A DNA stretch of 64,000 bases, taken from positions 2,762,053 to 2,826,052 of the forward strand of contig NC_020504.1 of the NCBI RefSeq assembly GCF_000349325.1. The letters run 5' to 3'. Position 1 is the first letter of the stretch. Every line of letters starts with the position of its first letter. The position numbers and the translations under genes are program-made. Source of the stretch: Streptomyces davaonensis JCM 4913. Lineage in GTDB: Bacteria; Actinomycetota; Actinomycetes; Streptomycetales; Streptomycetaceae. The notes beneath the pieces were generated by a model that saw only the letters and a program-made list of their open reading frames with translations, did not search any database and was not told the origin of the DNA. Below, one piece after another: positions 17,215-25,962 of the stretch.

Positions 17215-18897
17215 CTAACGGGACGTCGCCGAGGTGACCGAGGTGACGTTGTCGCGGGTCAGCAGGCGGCGGAAGTCCGCGGGGGCGGAGGTCTTGACCC
17301 ACCAGAGCATCTTCAGGCGCTTGGGGATCGTGAAGTGGTAGACCTTGGCCTCCGGGTCACCGAAGGCGTACAGCGGGGGCACGAACTTCTCGCGGCGCAG
17401 CTCGGCGAAGATGCCGTCGGCGGCCGACGCGGCCGGGAGATCGCCGGTGCCGACGCTCTCGATCGCCCTGAGCGAGCGGTCGATGAGGCCCCGAAGCCCC
17501 GCGGGGGCGTGGAACCAGATGCCGCCCAGCTCGAACCGCTCCACCGGCGTCCAGTCCCGGCCGGCGCTCGCCTCGACGTCCAGCCGGGCCCGCTTGAGCG
17601 AGAGGTCGGCGAGGATCTGCCAGAGCAGCCAGACCCGGGAGAAGGCGTTCCAGAGGCGGAAGTCCCGGCCGGCGACACGGGCGGCGGACAGCCATCGGTC
17701 GTTGAAGGCGGCGAGCTCGTCCTGGAAGGCGGCGATCCGGGCGAAGGGCGCGGTGGCGAAGTCGTCGCGGCGCACCGCGGGCACCAGCGCCGTGGCGAGG
17801 GCGTGGACCATCTCCGCGGCCATGGTGACGTCGCGGGAGAGGAACAGGTCGTTGCGGGCCGCGGTCCGCTCCAGCGCGAACCAGCGCTCGCCGTGGCTGC
17901 GGGCGGCGGTGCGCTGGTACAGGGGGGCGTTCGTCCAGGGCCGTACCGCCTGTGCGGAGGCGAACTGCCGGGCCAGGTCGGGGTATCGCTCGACCACGAC
18001 CCGGAATGCCTTCTCGGGGTCGTCCGGCAGGCCCTCCCAGCGGCCGGGGTCGAGGCTGAGCGTCACTCCGGTGGCGGGGTTGTCGCCGCCGGAGTGATTG
18101 TCGAAGCGGACGAGCTGGATCCAGCCGCCGTCGAAGATGTGGTGCACCGTGCCCTGGGACCAGGGGGTGGTGCGCGGGTACTCCGAGGGGCTGCGCACCT
18201 CCTCGAACCGGGTGACGCCGGTCATGTGGGTGGCGATGACCCGGGAGCGCAGCCCGAGCCGCGGCTCGGCGTCGTCGCCGCCGTGGCGAGCCAGCAGCGG
18301 GGAGTCGGGGCCGCTGACGTCCACGAGGTAGCGGGCGCGCCAGACACGGCCGTCGCTGGTCTCGACGCGGGCGCCGTCCGGGTCGGTCCACGCATCGGTC
18401 ATCTGCACGCCGTGCGGCAGGACGGCCGCGCCGTAGCGGTGCGCCAGGCGCACGGTGTACATGTCGACGCCACGGCGCTCCAGGTGCCACTCCGCGTGCT
18501 CGCCGGGGACGTTGAACTGCACGCTCTCGTCGGGGCGCTGGTCCTCGCCGGTGCGGTGGTAGAGGAACCCGAGGCTCTTCTTGATGCCGCTGTCCCGGCG
18601 GATGTCCTCGGGCAGGTCCGGGAAGAGGCCGAAGGCCGCGATCTCCGGGATGCCGAAGCGCTTGGCCAGCAGCAGGAAGACCTCGGCCGTGTAGGGCACC
18701 GTGGTCTCCCCCGAGGCCTCGGTGCGGTCGTGTGCGGCCGGCACGATCAGGACGCGCACGCCCTGGCTCGCCAGCACGGCGCCGAGCAGTCCGCCGGCGA
18801 GGGTGCCGCCGAGGACGGCCACGTCGTACTTCTCCGCGGGATCGGGGGCGCGGGCGCTGCCCGGCTCGGGCAGCGCGGACGCCTGGTTTTTCGTCAC
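17215..18897 (-). CDS. Halogenase-like flavoprotein with degenerate motifs, copy 1 (PltD-like)
   Basis: A 560-residue protein of the flavin-dependent halogenase superfamily, closely related to the gene at 24180-25862. The dinucleotide motif reads VLGGTLAGGLLGAVLA, with Thr at the second Gly of GxGxxG. The halogenase signature WxWxIP reads WIQLVR. The usual AAGFVDPLFSRGLS segment is AARNDLFLSRDVT. The Lys of SGIKKSLGFLYHR remains. These changes make chlorination doubtful. The pyoluteorin cluster also has a halogenase-like protein, PltD, described as lacking the nucleotide motif, so I infer a PltD-like role, perhaps in cyclisation or binding. GTG at 18897 follows AGGAGGAG. The 115-nt gap to the upstream gene has a hairpin at 18962-18990. 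Confidence 0.75.
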   Translation of the reverse strand: MTKNQASALPEPGSARAPDPAEKYDVAVLGGTLAGGLLGAVLASQGVRVLIVPAAHDRTEASGETTVPYTAEVFLLLAKRFGIPEIAAFGLFPDLPEDIRRDSGIKKSLGFLYHRTGEDQRPDESVQFNVPGEHAEWHLERRGVDMYTVRLAHRYGAAVLPHGVQMTDAWTDPDGARVETSDGRVWRARYLVDVSGPDSPLLARHGGDDAEPRLGLRSRVIATHMTGVTRFEEVRSPSEYPRTTPWSQGTVHHIFDGGWIQLVRFDNHSGGDNPATGVTLSLDPGRWEGLPDDPEKAFRVVVERYPDLARQFASAQAVRPWTNAPLYQRTAARSHGERWFALERTAARNDLFLSRDVTMAAEMVHALATALVPAVRRDDFATAPFARIAAFQDELAAFNDRWLSAARVAGRDFRLWNAFSRVWLLWQILADLSLKRARLDVEASAGRDWTPVERFELGGIWFHAPAGLRGLIDRSLRAIESVGTGDLPAASAADGIFAELRREKFVPPLYAFGDPEAKVYHFTIPKRLKMLWWVKTSAPADFRRLLTRDNVTSVTSATSR

Positions 18898-19012
18898 GCT
18901 CTCCTCCTGATGTATGGCCTGTGGTTCGGGTTCGGCGCCAGGGGCGCCGTTACAGCCCTGAGGCCGGCGGGACATGACGTCCCACCGGCCGCAAGCAGGG
19001 CCGCGCGTGCGC

Positions 19013-20671
19013 TCAGAAGATGCGCTTGCCCTTCACGAAGTGCTTGATCGCCTCGACCGCGGTGCCCACCATGTACGGCCGCATGTCCTCGGGCGCCTTG
19101 GTGCGGGACCAGAGCAGCATGTTGCGCAGCCGCTTCGGGCTCGGGTCGATGAACCTGACGTCACGCTGGGCGATCTGCAGGGACGGCGGGATCCAGTCGG
19201 CCTTGCGCATCTTGGCGAACAGCTTGTCCGCGGCGTCCTGGGAGTCCATCTCCCCGGCTTCGACGGCCTCGCAGTAGTCGGCCATCTCATCGAAGATCTC
19301 CCGGTACTCGGGCTTGTCCGGCCACCACAGACCGGGGCTCGGCACGTCCTCCATCGCCTTCCAGATCTCCGGGTCGTTCTGCCGCCGCGCCTTGAGGTCC
19401 TCGTGGATGACGCGGAAGGCGCCGGGCAGGGAGCCGTAGCTCCAGATCCGGAAGAGGGCGTTCCACAGGTCGTAGTCGGAGAAGCTGATGAAGGCGGAGT
19501 TGACCAGGCGGTCGTTGAAGGTGAGCAGGTTCTGCTCCAGCTTCTCGACGTACTCGAACTGCGCCGGGTCGAAGTCGTCCCGCTTCAGCGCCCGGATCAG
19601 CCGCCAGGCGAGCACGTTGAGGATCTCCGCGGTGTTGGACAGGCCGCGCGAGAACAGCGGGTCGACGAAGCCTGCCGCGTGCGGCAACAGGACCCAGCGC
19701 TCGCCGACGACCTGCTTGGAGGAGTACTGGAGTCGGCCGGTGCTCACCCACGGGCGGACGCTGCGCGCGTTGGCCAGCTGCCGCTTGACCAGCGGGAACC
19801 GGTCGACGTGGTGCCAGAACTCCTCCTCGGCCGTCATGTCGCTGGGCTTGGGGTAGCGACGCGGGTCGAGCTGGAGGCCCACACTGCACAGCGGGTTGGT
19901 GCTCTTCGGGTGGTTGTCGAACGGGATGATCCAGAACCAGCCGCGCTCGAACATGTGGTGCATGGTGCCCTCGTGCCAGGGGCGCGGGGGCACGTCGTTG
20001 GGGCCCATGCGGGTGTGGTCGTCGACGCGGTCGACGTTGATCATGTGGGTGAAGATCGAGCGGGCGTGGTGCTTGAGCCGGCTGGGCTCGTCCCGCAGAC
20101 CGAGCTGGTCGGCGAGCGGGGACCGGAAGCCGCTGCCGTCGACGACGAAGCGGGCACGGTGCGTCGTGCCGTTCTCGCCGATCACCGTGACGCCGTCGTC
20201 GTCGAAGTCCACCTTCTCGACGCGGTAGTTCTGGATCGCGGTGCAGCCGTATTTCAGCGCCACGTGGAAGAGGTACTGGTCGATGTCCTGGCGGAAGTAG
20301 TGGCTGGCCAGGTGGAGCACCTTCGGCAGCCGGAACTGGTTGATCTCACGCGGGTCGGGCTCCTGGCCGTCGCGGTGGATCATGAAGCCGAAGTGCCGCT
20401 TCAGTCCGGAGGTGCTGCTGATGTACTGGTTGCACTCCTCCAGGCTGCCGAGGTGTCCGATCTCCGGCACGCCGTAGCGGTGGGCGAGCATCCTCAGGTG
20501 GACCAGCGTGTAGCCGACGGTCGACTCACCGATCGCGAACCGCGGATGGGACCCGGCGTCCAGGAGCAGAACCTTGTTCCCGGCCTTGGCGAGGATCGCG
20601 CCGAGGACCGAGCCGGCTAAGCCGGTGCCCAGGATGACGACATCGTAGTTTTCGCTCGACTGCTGCTTCAT
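19013..20671 (-). CDS. Flavin-dependent phenol-type halogenase (PltM-like), copy B1
   Basis: A 552-residue FADH2-dependent halogenase. It has VVILGTGLAGSVLGAILA, GESTVGYTLVHLRMLAHRYG, the candidate catalytic Lys in SGLKRHFGFMIHR, the halogenase motif in RGWFWIIPFDNHP and HAAGFVDPLFSRGLSNTAEI, and ends in KGKRIF. In overall pattern it resembles PltM, which chlorinates a free phenolic compound, more than carrier-bound pyrrole halogenases. Substrate unknown. ATG at 20671 has GGGGAG upstream; an in-frame ATG at 20695 overlapping the previous stop is an alternative. Codon 18 is TTA (20620-20618), so translation may depend on bldA. Middle gene of the 22.4-17.2 kb operon; its counterpart is 25963-27639. 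Confidence 0.88.
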   Translation of the reverse strand: MKQQSSENYDVVILGTGLAGSVLGAILAKAGNKVLLLDAGSHPRFAIGESTVGYTLVHLRMLAHRYGVPEIGHLGSLEECNQYISSTSGLKRHFGFMIHRDGQEPDPREINQFRLPKVLHLASHYFRQDIDQYLFHVALKYGCTAIQNYRVEKVDFDDDGVTVIGENGTTHRARFVVDGSGFRSPLADQLGLRDEPSRLKHHARSIFTHMINVDRVDDHTRMGPNDVPPRPWHEGTMHHMFERGWFWIIPFDNHPKSTNPLCSVGLQLDPRRYPKPSDMTAEEEFWHHVDRFPLVKRQLANARSVRPWVSTGRLQYSSKQVVGERWVLLPHAAGFVDPLFSRGLSNTAEILNVLAWRLIRALKRDDFDPAQFEYVEKLEQNLLTFNDRLVNSAFISFSDYDLWNALFRIWSYGSLPGAFRVIHEDLKARRQNDPEIWKAMEDVPSPGLWWPDKPEYREIFDEMADYCEAVEAGEMDSQDAADKLFAKMRKADWIPPSLQIAQRDVRFIDPSPKRLRNMLLWSRTKAPEDMRPYMVGTAVEAIKHFVKGKRIF

Positions 20672-20694
20672 TTCACTCCCCGTGTGGGTGCCCA

Positions 20695-22443
20695 TCAGCT
20701 CGCGCTCGCGGACCGGCGCTTGATGACGTCGCCGATGACGGGCCAGTACGCGGCCATGTGCTTCAGCTCTTCGGTGACCTTGAATTCCTCCTTGTCGAAC
20801 CGCTTGCGCAGGAAGAGGGTGAGCCCGTCGTAGACCAGATCGCCGATCTCGTCCGGGGCGTCCTTCTTCGCCCACTGGAGGGTCTGGAGGACCTTGAGCG
20901 TGGTGGCGTCCGTCCAGTGGTTGTCGGGGTCGGCGAGACCGAAGGCAGGGGGTACGAAGTCGGCCGCACGGAGCTGCGCGAGGATCTCCTCCGAGGCCTT
21001 CCTCGGGTCGAGGTCCCCCTTCTGGACCTCCTGCACGAGGGTGCTGACGTTCTTCAGCAGCTGGCGGACCGGGGCGTAGTCGGGAATCGCGCCGTCCGGG
21101 GCCTGGCGCTCCAAACGTTCGAGGCCGCCCGGGTCGCGGCTGTCCAGGTAGGTGGCGTAGGCGCGGTTGATCTCGAAGGTGGCGAGGATCTGCCCCAGCG
21201 ACCACACCCGGAACCAGGCGTTCCACAGGAACCAACTACCGAAGGACGTATAGGCGTTGGCGACCAGGTCGTCGTTGAAGTCGAGCAGGCCCTGCTCCAG
21301 CTCCTGGACGTAGGCGAACCGCTCCTCGGAGAAGTCGTCCTCCTTGATGGCGTCCAGCAGCCGCCAGCCCAGCGCGTGGATGATCTCCATGGTGTTGGAC
21401 AGGCCGCGCGAGAAGAGCGCGTCGACGAACCCGGCGGCGTGCGAGGTCAGGCACCAGCGGTAGCCCATGGTCTGCTTGGAGGAGTACTGGAGCCGGCCGG
21501 TGCGCACCCAGTCGCGGACCGCGACCGCACCCTCGAACTGCGGGGCGATGTCCGGGTACTTGGCGATGAACCGGCGGAACTCCTCCTCCGGCGTGCAGTC
21601 CGGCTGCGGGTGGATGCGCGGGTCGAGATTGATGCCGACGCTGCACAGCGGGCTGGTGGCCAGCGGGTGGTTGTCGAAGGGGATGACCCACATCCAGCCG
21701 CCGTCGAAGAGGTGGTGGAGGGTCCCCTCGCTCCACGGGCTGGGGTTCTGGTGCGTGCCCTTGGGCACGGTGTCCTCGTACGGCTTCACCCCGATCATGT
21801 GGGTGAACAGCGAACGGGACTGATGGCGCAGCCGGCTCGGCTCCTCGCGCAGCCCGAACTTCTCGGCCAGCGGGGAGCGGTGACCGCTGGCGTCCACCAC
21901 GAACTTCACCCGCACCGGGTCGCCCTGCGCCGGGATCACCGTGACCCCGTCGTCGTCGACATCGATGTCCAGGACCTTCGTCTGCTGACGGATCTCCGCG
22001 CCGTACTTGATGGCGACATTCACCATCCAGGCGTCGGTGTCCTGGCGGAAGAAGTGGTTCTCGGTGTGGGTGATCTTCGGGATCGGGAACATGCTGGTTT
22101 CCAGCGGGTTCTGCCGAGCGCCCTCGCGGTGGTAGAGGAAACCGAAGTTCCGCTTCACCCCGCAGTTGGTGGAGATCTTCGACTGCACGGCCTCGAAGGT
22201 CGTCAGCCACTTGATCTCCGGCACGTTGTACCGCTCGCTGACCAGCCGCATCATCATCGAGGTGTACGGGATCGTGGACTCGCCGATGGCGAACCTGGGG
22301 TGGGTACCCGCATCGAGGACGAGCACCTTCGCTCCGTTGCGCGCAAGGCAAGCGGCCAGCGTGGTACCCGCCAGTCCCGATCCCAGGATGGCCACGTCGT
22401 ACCGCGGCGAAGCCATGGCTTTCGGTGTATTGGCAGGGGGCAT
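20695..22443 (-). CDS. Flavin-dependent phenol-type halogenase (PltM-like), copy A1
   Basis: A 582-residue halogenase with all motifs intact: VAILGSGLAGTTLAACLA, GESTIPYTSMMMRLVSERYN, CGVKRNFGFLYHREG, GGWMWVIPFDNHPLATSPLC and HAAGFVDALFSRGLSNTMEI. It is nearly identical in long stretches to the gene at 27694-29439, including 156 identical bases in a row (21469-21624 against 28462-28617). It should chlorinate (or brominate) an electron-rich aromatic ring using reduced flavin. AGGAGA stands 7 nt before the ATG at 22443. First gene of its operon, preceded by the TTGAGT promoter box at 22483-22503. Confidence 0.92.
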   Translation of the reverse strand: MPPANTPKAMASPRYDVAILGSGLAGTTLAACLARNGAKVLVLDAGTHPRFAIGESTIPYTSMMMRLVSERYNVPEIKWLTTFEAVQSKISTNCGVKRNFGFLYHREGARQNPLETSMFPIPKITHTENHFFRQDTDAWMVNVAIKYGAEIRQQTKVLDIDVDDDGVTVIPAQGDPVRVKFVVDASGHRSPLAEKFGLREEPSRLRHQSRSLFTHMIGVKPYEDTVPKGTHQNPSPWSEGTLHHLFDGGWMWVIPFDNHPLATSPLCSVGINLDPRIHPQPDCTPEEEFRRFIAKYPDIAPQFEGAVAVRDWVRTGRLQYSSKQTMGYRWCLTSHAAGFVDALFSRGLSNTMEIIHALGWRLLDAIKEDDFSEERFAYVQELEQGLLDFNDDLVANAYTSFGSWFLWNAWFRVWSLGQILATFEINRAYATYLDSRDPGGLERLERQAPDGAIPDYAPVRQLLKNVSTLVQEVQKGDLDPRKASEEILAQLRAADFVPPAFGLADPDNHWTDATTLKVLQTLQWAKKDAPDEIGDLVYDGLTLFLRKRFDKEEFKVTEELKHMAAYWPVIGDVIKRRSASAS

Positions 22444-22482
22444 GGGGCTCTCCTAAGTGGATCCCGGCATCCGATTCCCGGC

Positions 22483-22503
22483 ACCTTAGGAAGAGCGACT
22501 CAA
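22483..22503 (-). promoter_or_regulatory. Candidate SARP-type promoter of halogenase operon 2
   Basis: On the minus strand TTGAGT, 9 nt, TAAGGT. The predicted start of transcription lies about 30 nt upstream of the 22443 ATG. The box sits between the terminator at 22564-22593 and the gene, so the three-gene operon should have its own promoter. Confidence 0.6.
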
Positions 22504-22563
22504 GGCCCGATTGGCCAACGCTTGCGAAGCGCTCGACAACCCATGCCCAGTACACGTGTTGAG

Positions 22564-22593
22564 CAGGTGCTGCCTCCCCCGAGGCAGCACCTG
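22564..22593 (-). terminator. Terminator after the FAD monooxygenase
   Basis: A perfect 13-bp stem (22564-22576 with 22581-22593) with a CCCC loop begins 17 nt downstream of the stop at 22610. It separates the two halogenase operons. Confidence 0.85.
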
Positions 22594-22609
22594 TGAAGAT
22601 TCGGTGCGA

Positions 22610-24112
22610 TCAGCTGCGGACCCAGCGGAGCAGAGCCGCGGGGAGTTCGGCGACCGCGCGGGCACGGGTGCCCGCCCAGGCGCAGTAACCGTCGGGGCGG
22701 ACCAGGATCACCTCGGGGGTGCGCCAGGGACCCGGCGCGTAGGAGATGCGGCCGGCCAGCCGGACCAGGCTGCCGTCGGACTCGGGGACACCGGGGAGCA
22801 GCGGTGCGCCGCTGCCGGTGTCGATCAGCACGAAACTGCCGGTGCGCAGGGCCTCGTAGAGGTTCTCGGCGGACCGTCCGGGAGAGGCGATCCGCAGATC
22901 GGGGACCCGGGTTCCGACCAGGGCGGAGGCACCGGTGGCCGCGGCCATCGCGGGGTAGCGGGTGAAGACGCCCGACAGATGTCCGACCGCGGTCAGATGC
23001 GTCCGCGGAATCCGGCTTGCCACGGCGACCACGGCCTTGCGTGCCACCCTGGCCGGCAGTTGGTCGGAGGTCATGATGCGGGTGGCGATGTCGGTCACCT
23101 TGATCACGCCCTGCGACACCGGGCGCCGCTCGGCCGCGTAGCTGTCGAGCAGGTCCTCACCGGCCCGCCCCTTCACCACGGCGGCCAGCTTCCAGCCGAG
23201 GTTCATCGCGTCCTGGATACCGAGGTTGAGGCCCTGCCCGCCGAGCGGCGAGTGGACGTGCGCGGCGTCACCGGCGATGATCATGCGCCCCTTGCGGTAG
23301 AACTCCGCCTGCCGCTCCTGGATGTGGAACCGGGACGTCCACAGCGGTTCGCTGGGCCGCATGTCCCGGCCGAACAGCTTCTTCAGCGTCGCGTCGACCT
23401 CGCCGAGCGTCACCGGGTCGTCCGACCACGGCTTGTCCCGGTCGATCACCCCCATGCGGTACCAGCCGTTGCCGAAGTCCGTCGCCACCACGAGCCCGGC
23501 CCGGCCGACCCGGATCAGCAGCTGGTCGTCGAGCGGAACACCGAGCCGGACATCGGCGACGATGATGGTGTACGGGTAGGTGGCCCCGGTGAATTCCGCG
23601 CCCATGGACTGGCGCACCTGGCTGCGCGAGCCGTCACACCCGATGAGCCAGGGTGCGGACTCCTCCCAGACCCTGCCCTCCTTCTCCAGCGTGACATGGA
23701 CGGTCCTGCCCTCCTGTCGGCAGTCGGTGACCGTGACCCCGCGCTCCACGGTCACCCCGAGGTTGACCGCGCGCTTCTCCAGGAGCTCCTCGGTCTGTCC
23801 CTGCGGGATGATGGTGAGCTGCCCGAAGTCGGAGACCAGCTTGCCCATGTCGAACAGCGACTGGCCGAGGGAGACCCGGACCCGTGGCACGGGGTTGGCC
23901 CGTTCGAGCACCTCGTCGGCGACCCCGCGCATGTGCAGGACCTCCATGGTGCGTCCGTGCAGGCCGAGTGCCCGGGATTCCTGGGTGCGGTGTTCACGCC
24001 GTTCCACGACCCTGCACCGCACTCCCGCCAGGGCGAGTTCCCCGGCGAGCATCAGTCCGGTCGGTCCGGCGCCCGCAATGATCACGTCGTAGGCGTCTGC
24101 GTTCTGGTCCAT
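22610..24112 (-). CDS. Class A FAD-dependent aromatic polyketide monooxygenase
   Basis: A 500-residue aromatic hydroxylase-type flavoprotein. It has VIIAGAGPTGLMLAGELALA, GLHGRTMEVLHMRGV, PWLIGCDGSRSQVRQ (DG motif) and GRMIIAGDAAHVHSPLGGQG with LNLGIQDAMNLGWKLAAV, then a C-terminal thioredoxin-like region ending in YCAWAGTRARAVAEL. PgaE, RdmE and related enzymes in type II PKS clusters hydroxylate or oxidatively rearrange the polycyclic aromatic core with NAD(P)H and O2. It sits at the end of the first halogenase operon (68 nt after the PltD-like gene), linking halogenation with core oxidation. The ATG at 24112 was preferred to the adjoining GTG at 24115. Confidence 0.9.
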   Translation of the reverse strand: MDQNADAYDVIIAGAGPTGLMLAGELALAGVRCRVVERREHRTQESRALGLHGRTMEVLHMRGVADEVLERANPVPRVRVSLGQSLFDMGKLVSDFGQLTIIPQGQTEELLEKRAVNLGVTVERGVTVTDCRQEGRTVHVTLEKEGRVWEESAPWLIGCDGSRSQVRQSMGAEFTGATYPYTIIVADVRLGVPLDDQLLIRVGRAGLVVATDFGNGWYRMGVIDRDKPWSDDPVTLGEVDATLKKLFGRDMRPSEPLWTSRFHIQERQAEFYRKGRMIIAGDAAHVHSPLGGQGLNLGIQDAMNLGWKLAAVVKGRAGEDLLDSYAAERRPVSQGVIKVTDIATRIMTSDQLPARVARKAVVAVASRIPRTHLTAVGHLSGVFTRYPAMAAATGASALVGTRVPDLRIASPGRSAENLYEALRTGSFVLIDTGSGAPLLPGVPESDGSLVRLAGRISYAPGPWRTPEVILVRPDGYCAWAGTRARAVAELPAALLRWVRS

Positions 24113-24179
24113 CACGATGAGCCTCAGTTCGGTGAGTTCAGTGGGGGGGTTCGGCGTGCTCTGGTCAGCGGGAGACCGT

Positions 24180-25862
24180 TCAGCGAGAGGTGGCGGACGT
24201 GACCGAGGTGACGTTGTCCCGGGTCAGCAGGCGGCGGAAGTCCTCCGGAGCGGAGGTCTTGACCCACCACAGCATCCGCAGTCGTTTCGGAAGAGTGAAG
24301 TGGTAGACGCGGGCGGCGGGATCGCCGAAGGCGTACAGCGGCGGTACGAACTTGCCCTGGCGCAGGGCCGCGAAGATCTGGTCGGCGGCCGCACCGGCGG
24401 CGAGTTCGCCCGCGCCGACCCGCTCGACGGTCTTCAGGGACCGGTCGATGAGGTCCCGCAGTCCCTCGGGGACGTGGAACCAGATGCCGCCGAGTTCGAA
24501 GCGCTCGACGGGGGTCCAGTCCAGGACGCCGCCGCCGGCCTCGCAGTCCAGGCGAGCCCGCTTGAGCGAGAGGTCGGCGAGGATCTGCCAGAGCAGCCAG
24601 ACCCGCGAGAAGGCGTTGTAGAGCTTGAACTCCCCGGCCGCGATGCGGGCGCAGCGCAGCCAGCGGTCGTTGAACGCGCCGAGCTCGTCCTGGAACGCGG
24701 CGACCCGCGCGAACGGCGCGGTGGCGAAGTCGTCGCGGCGCACGGCCGGGATCAGCGCCGAGGCCAGCGCGTGGACCAACTCGGTGGCCATGGTGACGTC
24801 GCGGGAGAGGAACAGGTCGTTGCGGGCCGCGGTCCGCTCCAGGGCGAACCAGCGGTCGCCGTACGTCCGGGCGGCGGTGCGCTGCCACAGCGGTGCGCTC
24901 GTCCACGGCCGTACCGCCGTGGCCGAGGTGAACTGCCGCTCCAGATCGGGGAATTGCTCGACAACCGTGCGGAAGGCTTTCTCCGGGTCGTCCGCCAGGT
25001 CCGCCCAGCGCCCGGGGTCGAGGCTGAGGGTGACACCGGTGGCGGGGTTGTGGCCGCCCTGGTGGTTGTCGAAGCGGACGAGCTGGACCCAGCCGCCGTC
25101 GAACAGGTGGTGCACCGTGCCCTCGGACCAGGCGGTCGCGCGCGGGTAGTCCGCGGTGTCGCGGACCTCCTCGAAGGGCGCCACGCCGGTCATGTGCGTG
25201 GCGATGACCCGGGAGCGCAGCCCGAGCCGCGGCTCGGCGTCGTCGCCGCCGTTGCGTGCCAGCAGGAACGAGCCCGGTCCGCTGACGTCGACGAGGTAAC
25301 GGGCCCGCCACACATGGCCGTCGGCGGTCTCCACGCGGGCCCCGTCGTCCTCGGTCCACGCATCGGTCGCGTGCACCCCGTGCGGCAGCACGGCGGCGCC
25401 GTAGCGGTGGGCCAGGGTCACGGTGTACGCGTCGACGGTGCGCCGCTCCAGGTGCCACTCGGCGTGTTCGCCGGGGACGTTGAACTGGATGCTCTCCTCG
25501 GCGCGCTGCGACTGCCCGGGGCGGTGGTAGAGGAAGCCGAGGCTCTTCTTGACGCCGCTGTCCCGGCGGATCTCCGCGGGCAGGTCCGGGAAGAGGCCGA
25601 AGGCCGCGATCTCCGGGATGCCGAACCGCTTGGCCAGCAGCAGGAAGACCTCGGCGGTGTACGGCACGGTGGTCTCACCGGACGGCTCGCCGCGGTCCTC
25701 GGCGCACGGGACGACGAGCACCCGCACGCCCTGGCTCGCCAGCACGGCGGCCAGCAGGCCGCCGGCCAGGGTGCCGCCCAGGACGGCCACGTCGTACCGC
25801 TCCTTGGGATCGGCGGCAGGAGCGGCGCGGTGGCCGGTCGGGGTGGGGCGGTTGGTCTTCAT
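24180..25862 (-). CDS. Halogenase-like flavoprotein with degenerate motifs, copy 2 (PltD-like)
   Basis: A 560-residue paralogue of 17215-18897, the same length, with the same substitutions: VLGGTLAGGLLAAVLA in place of GxGxxG, GGWVQLVRFDNH in place of WxWxIP, and AARNDLFLSRDVTMA in place of the canonical DPLFS region. The Lys in SGVKKSLGFLYHR is kept. That two copies retain the same altered residues after duplication argues for a selected function different from halogenation rather than decay. The ATG at 25862 has GGGGAGTCC upstream. A GC-rich hairpin (25912-25931) lies in the 100-nt gap after the upstream halogenase and could attenuate transcription into this gene. Confidence 0.75.
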   Translation of the reverse strand: MKTNRPTPTGHRAAPAADPKERYDVAVLGGTLAGGLLAAVLASQGVRVLVVPCAEDRGEPSGETTVPYTAEVFLLLAKRFGIPEIAAFGLFPDLPAEIRRDSGVKKSLGFLYHRPGQSQRAEESIQFNVPGEHAEWHLERRTVDAYTVTLAHRYGAAVLPHGVHATDAWTEDDGARVETADGHVWRARYLVDVSGPGSFLLARNGGDDAEPRLGLRSRVIATHMTGVAPFEEVRDTADYPRATAWSEGTVHHLFDGGWVQLVRFDNHQGGHNPATGVTLSLDPGRWADLADDPEKAFRTVVEQFPDLERQFTSATAVRPWTSAPLWQRTAARTYGDRWFALERTAARNDLFLSRDVTMATELVHALASALIPAVRRDDFATAPFARVAAFQDELGAFNDRWLRCARIAAGEFKLYNAFSRVWLLWQILADLSLKRARLDCEAGGGVLDWTPVERFELGGIWFHVPEGLRDLIDRSLKTVERVGAGELAAGAAADQIFAALRQGKFVPPLYAFGDPAARVYHFTLPKRLRMLWWVKTSAPEDFRRLLTRDNVTSVTSATSR

Positions 25863-25962
25863 TGCAGTGGACTCCCCTGTCGCATTGCGGTCGGCCGCCC
25901 GCCGGCGGAGACCGCGCCCCAGGGGGCGCGGGGCGTCCGTCCGGCCGGGCGGTGGGTGTGCC

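Noticed and set aside
17215..18897. Annotation of the D-type proteins as ordinary tryptophan-type halogenases
   Set aside because: The nucleotide-binding, WxWxIP and DPLFS motifs are all altered, so a plain halogenase call would mislead.
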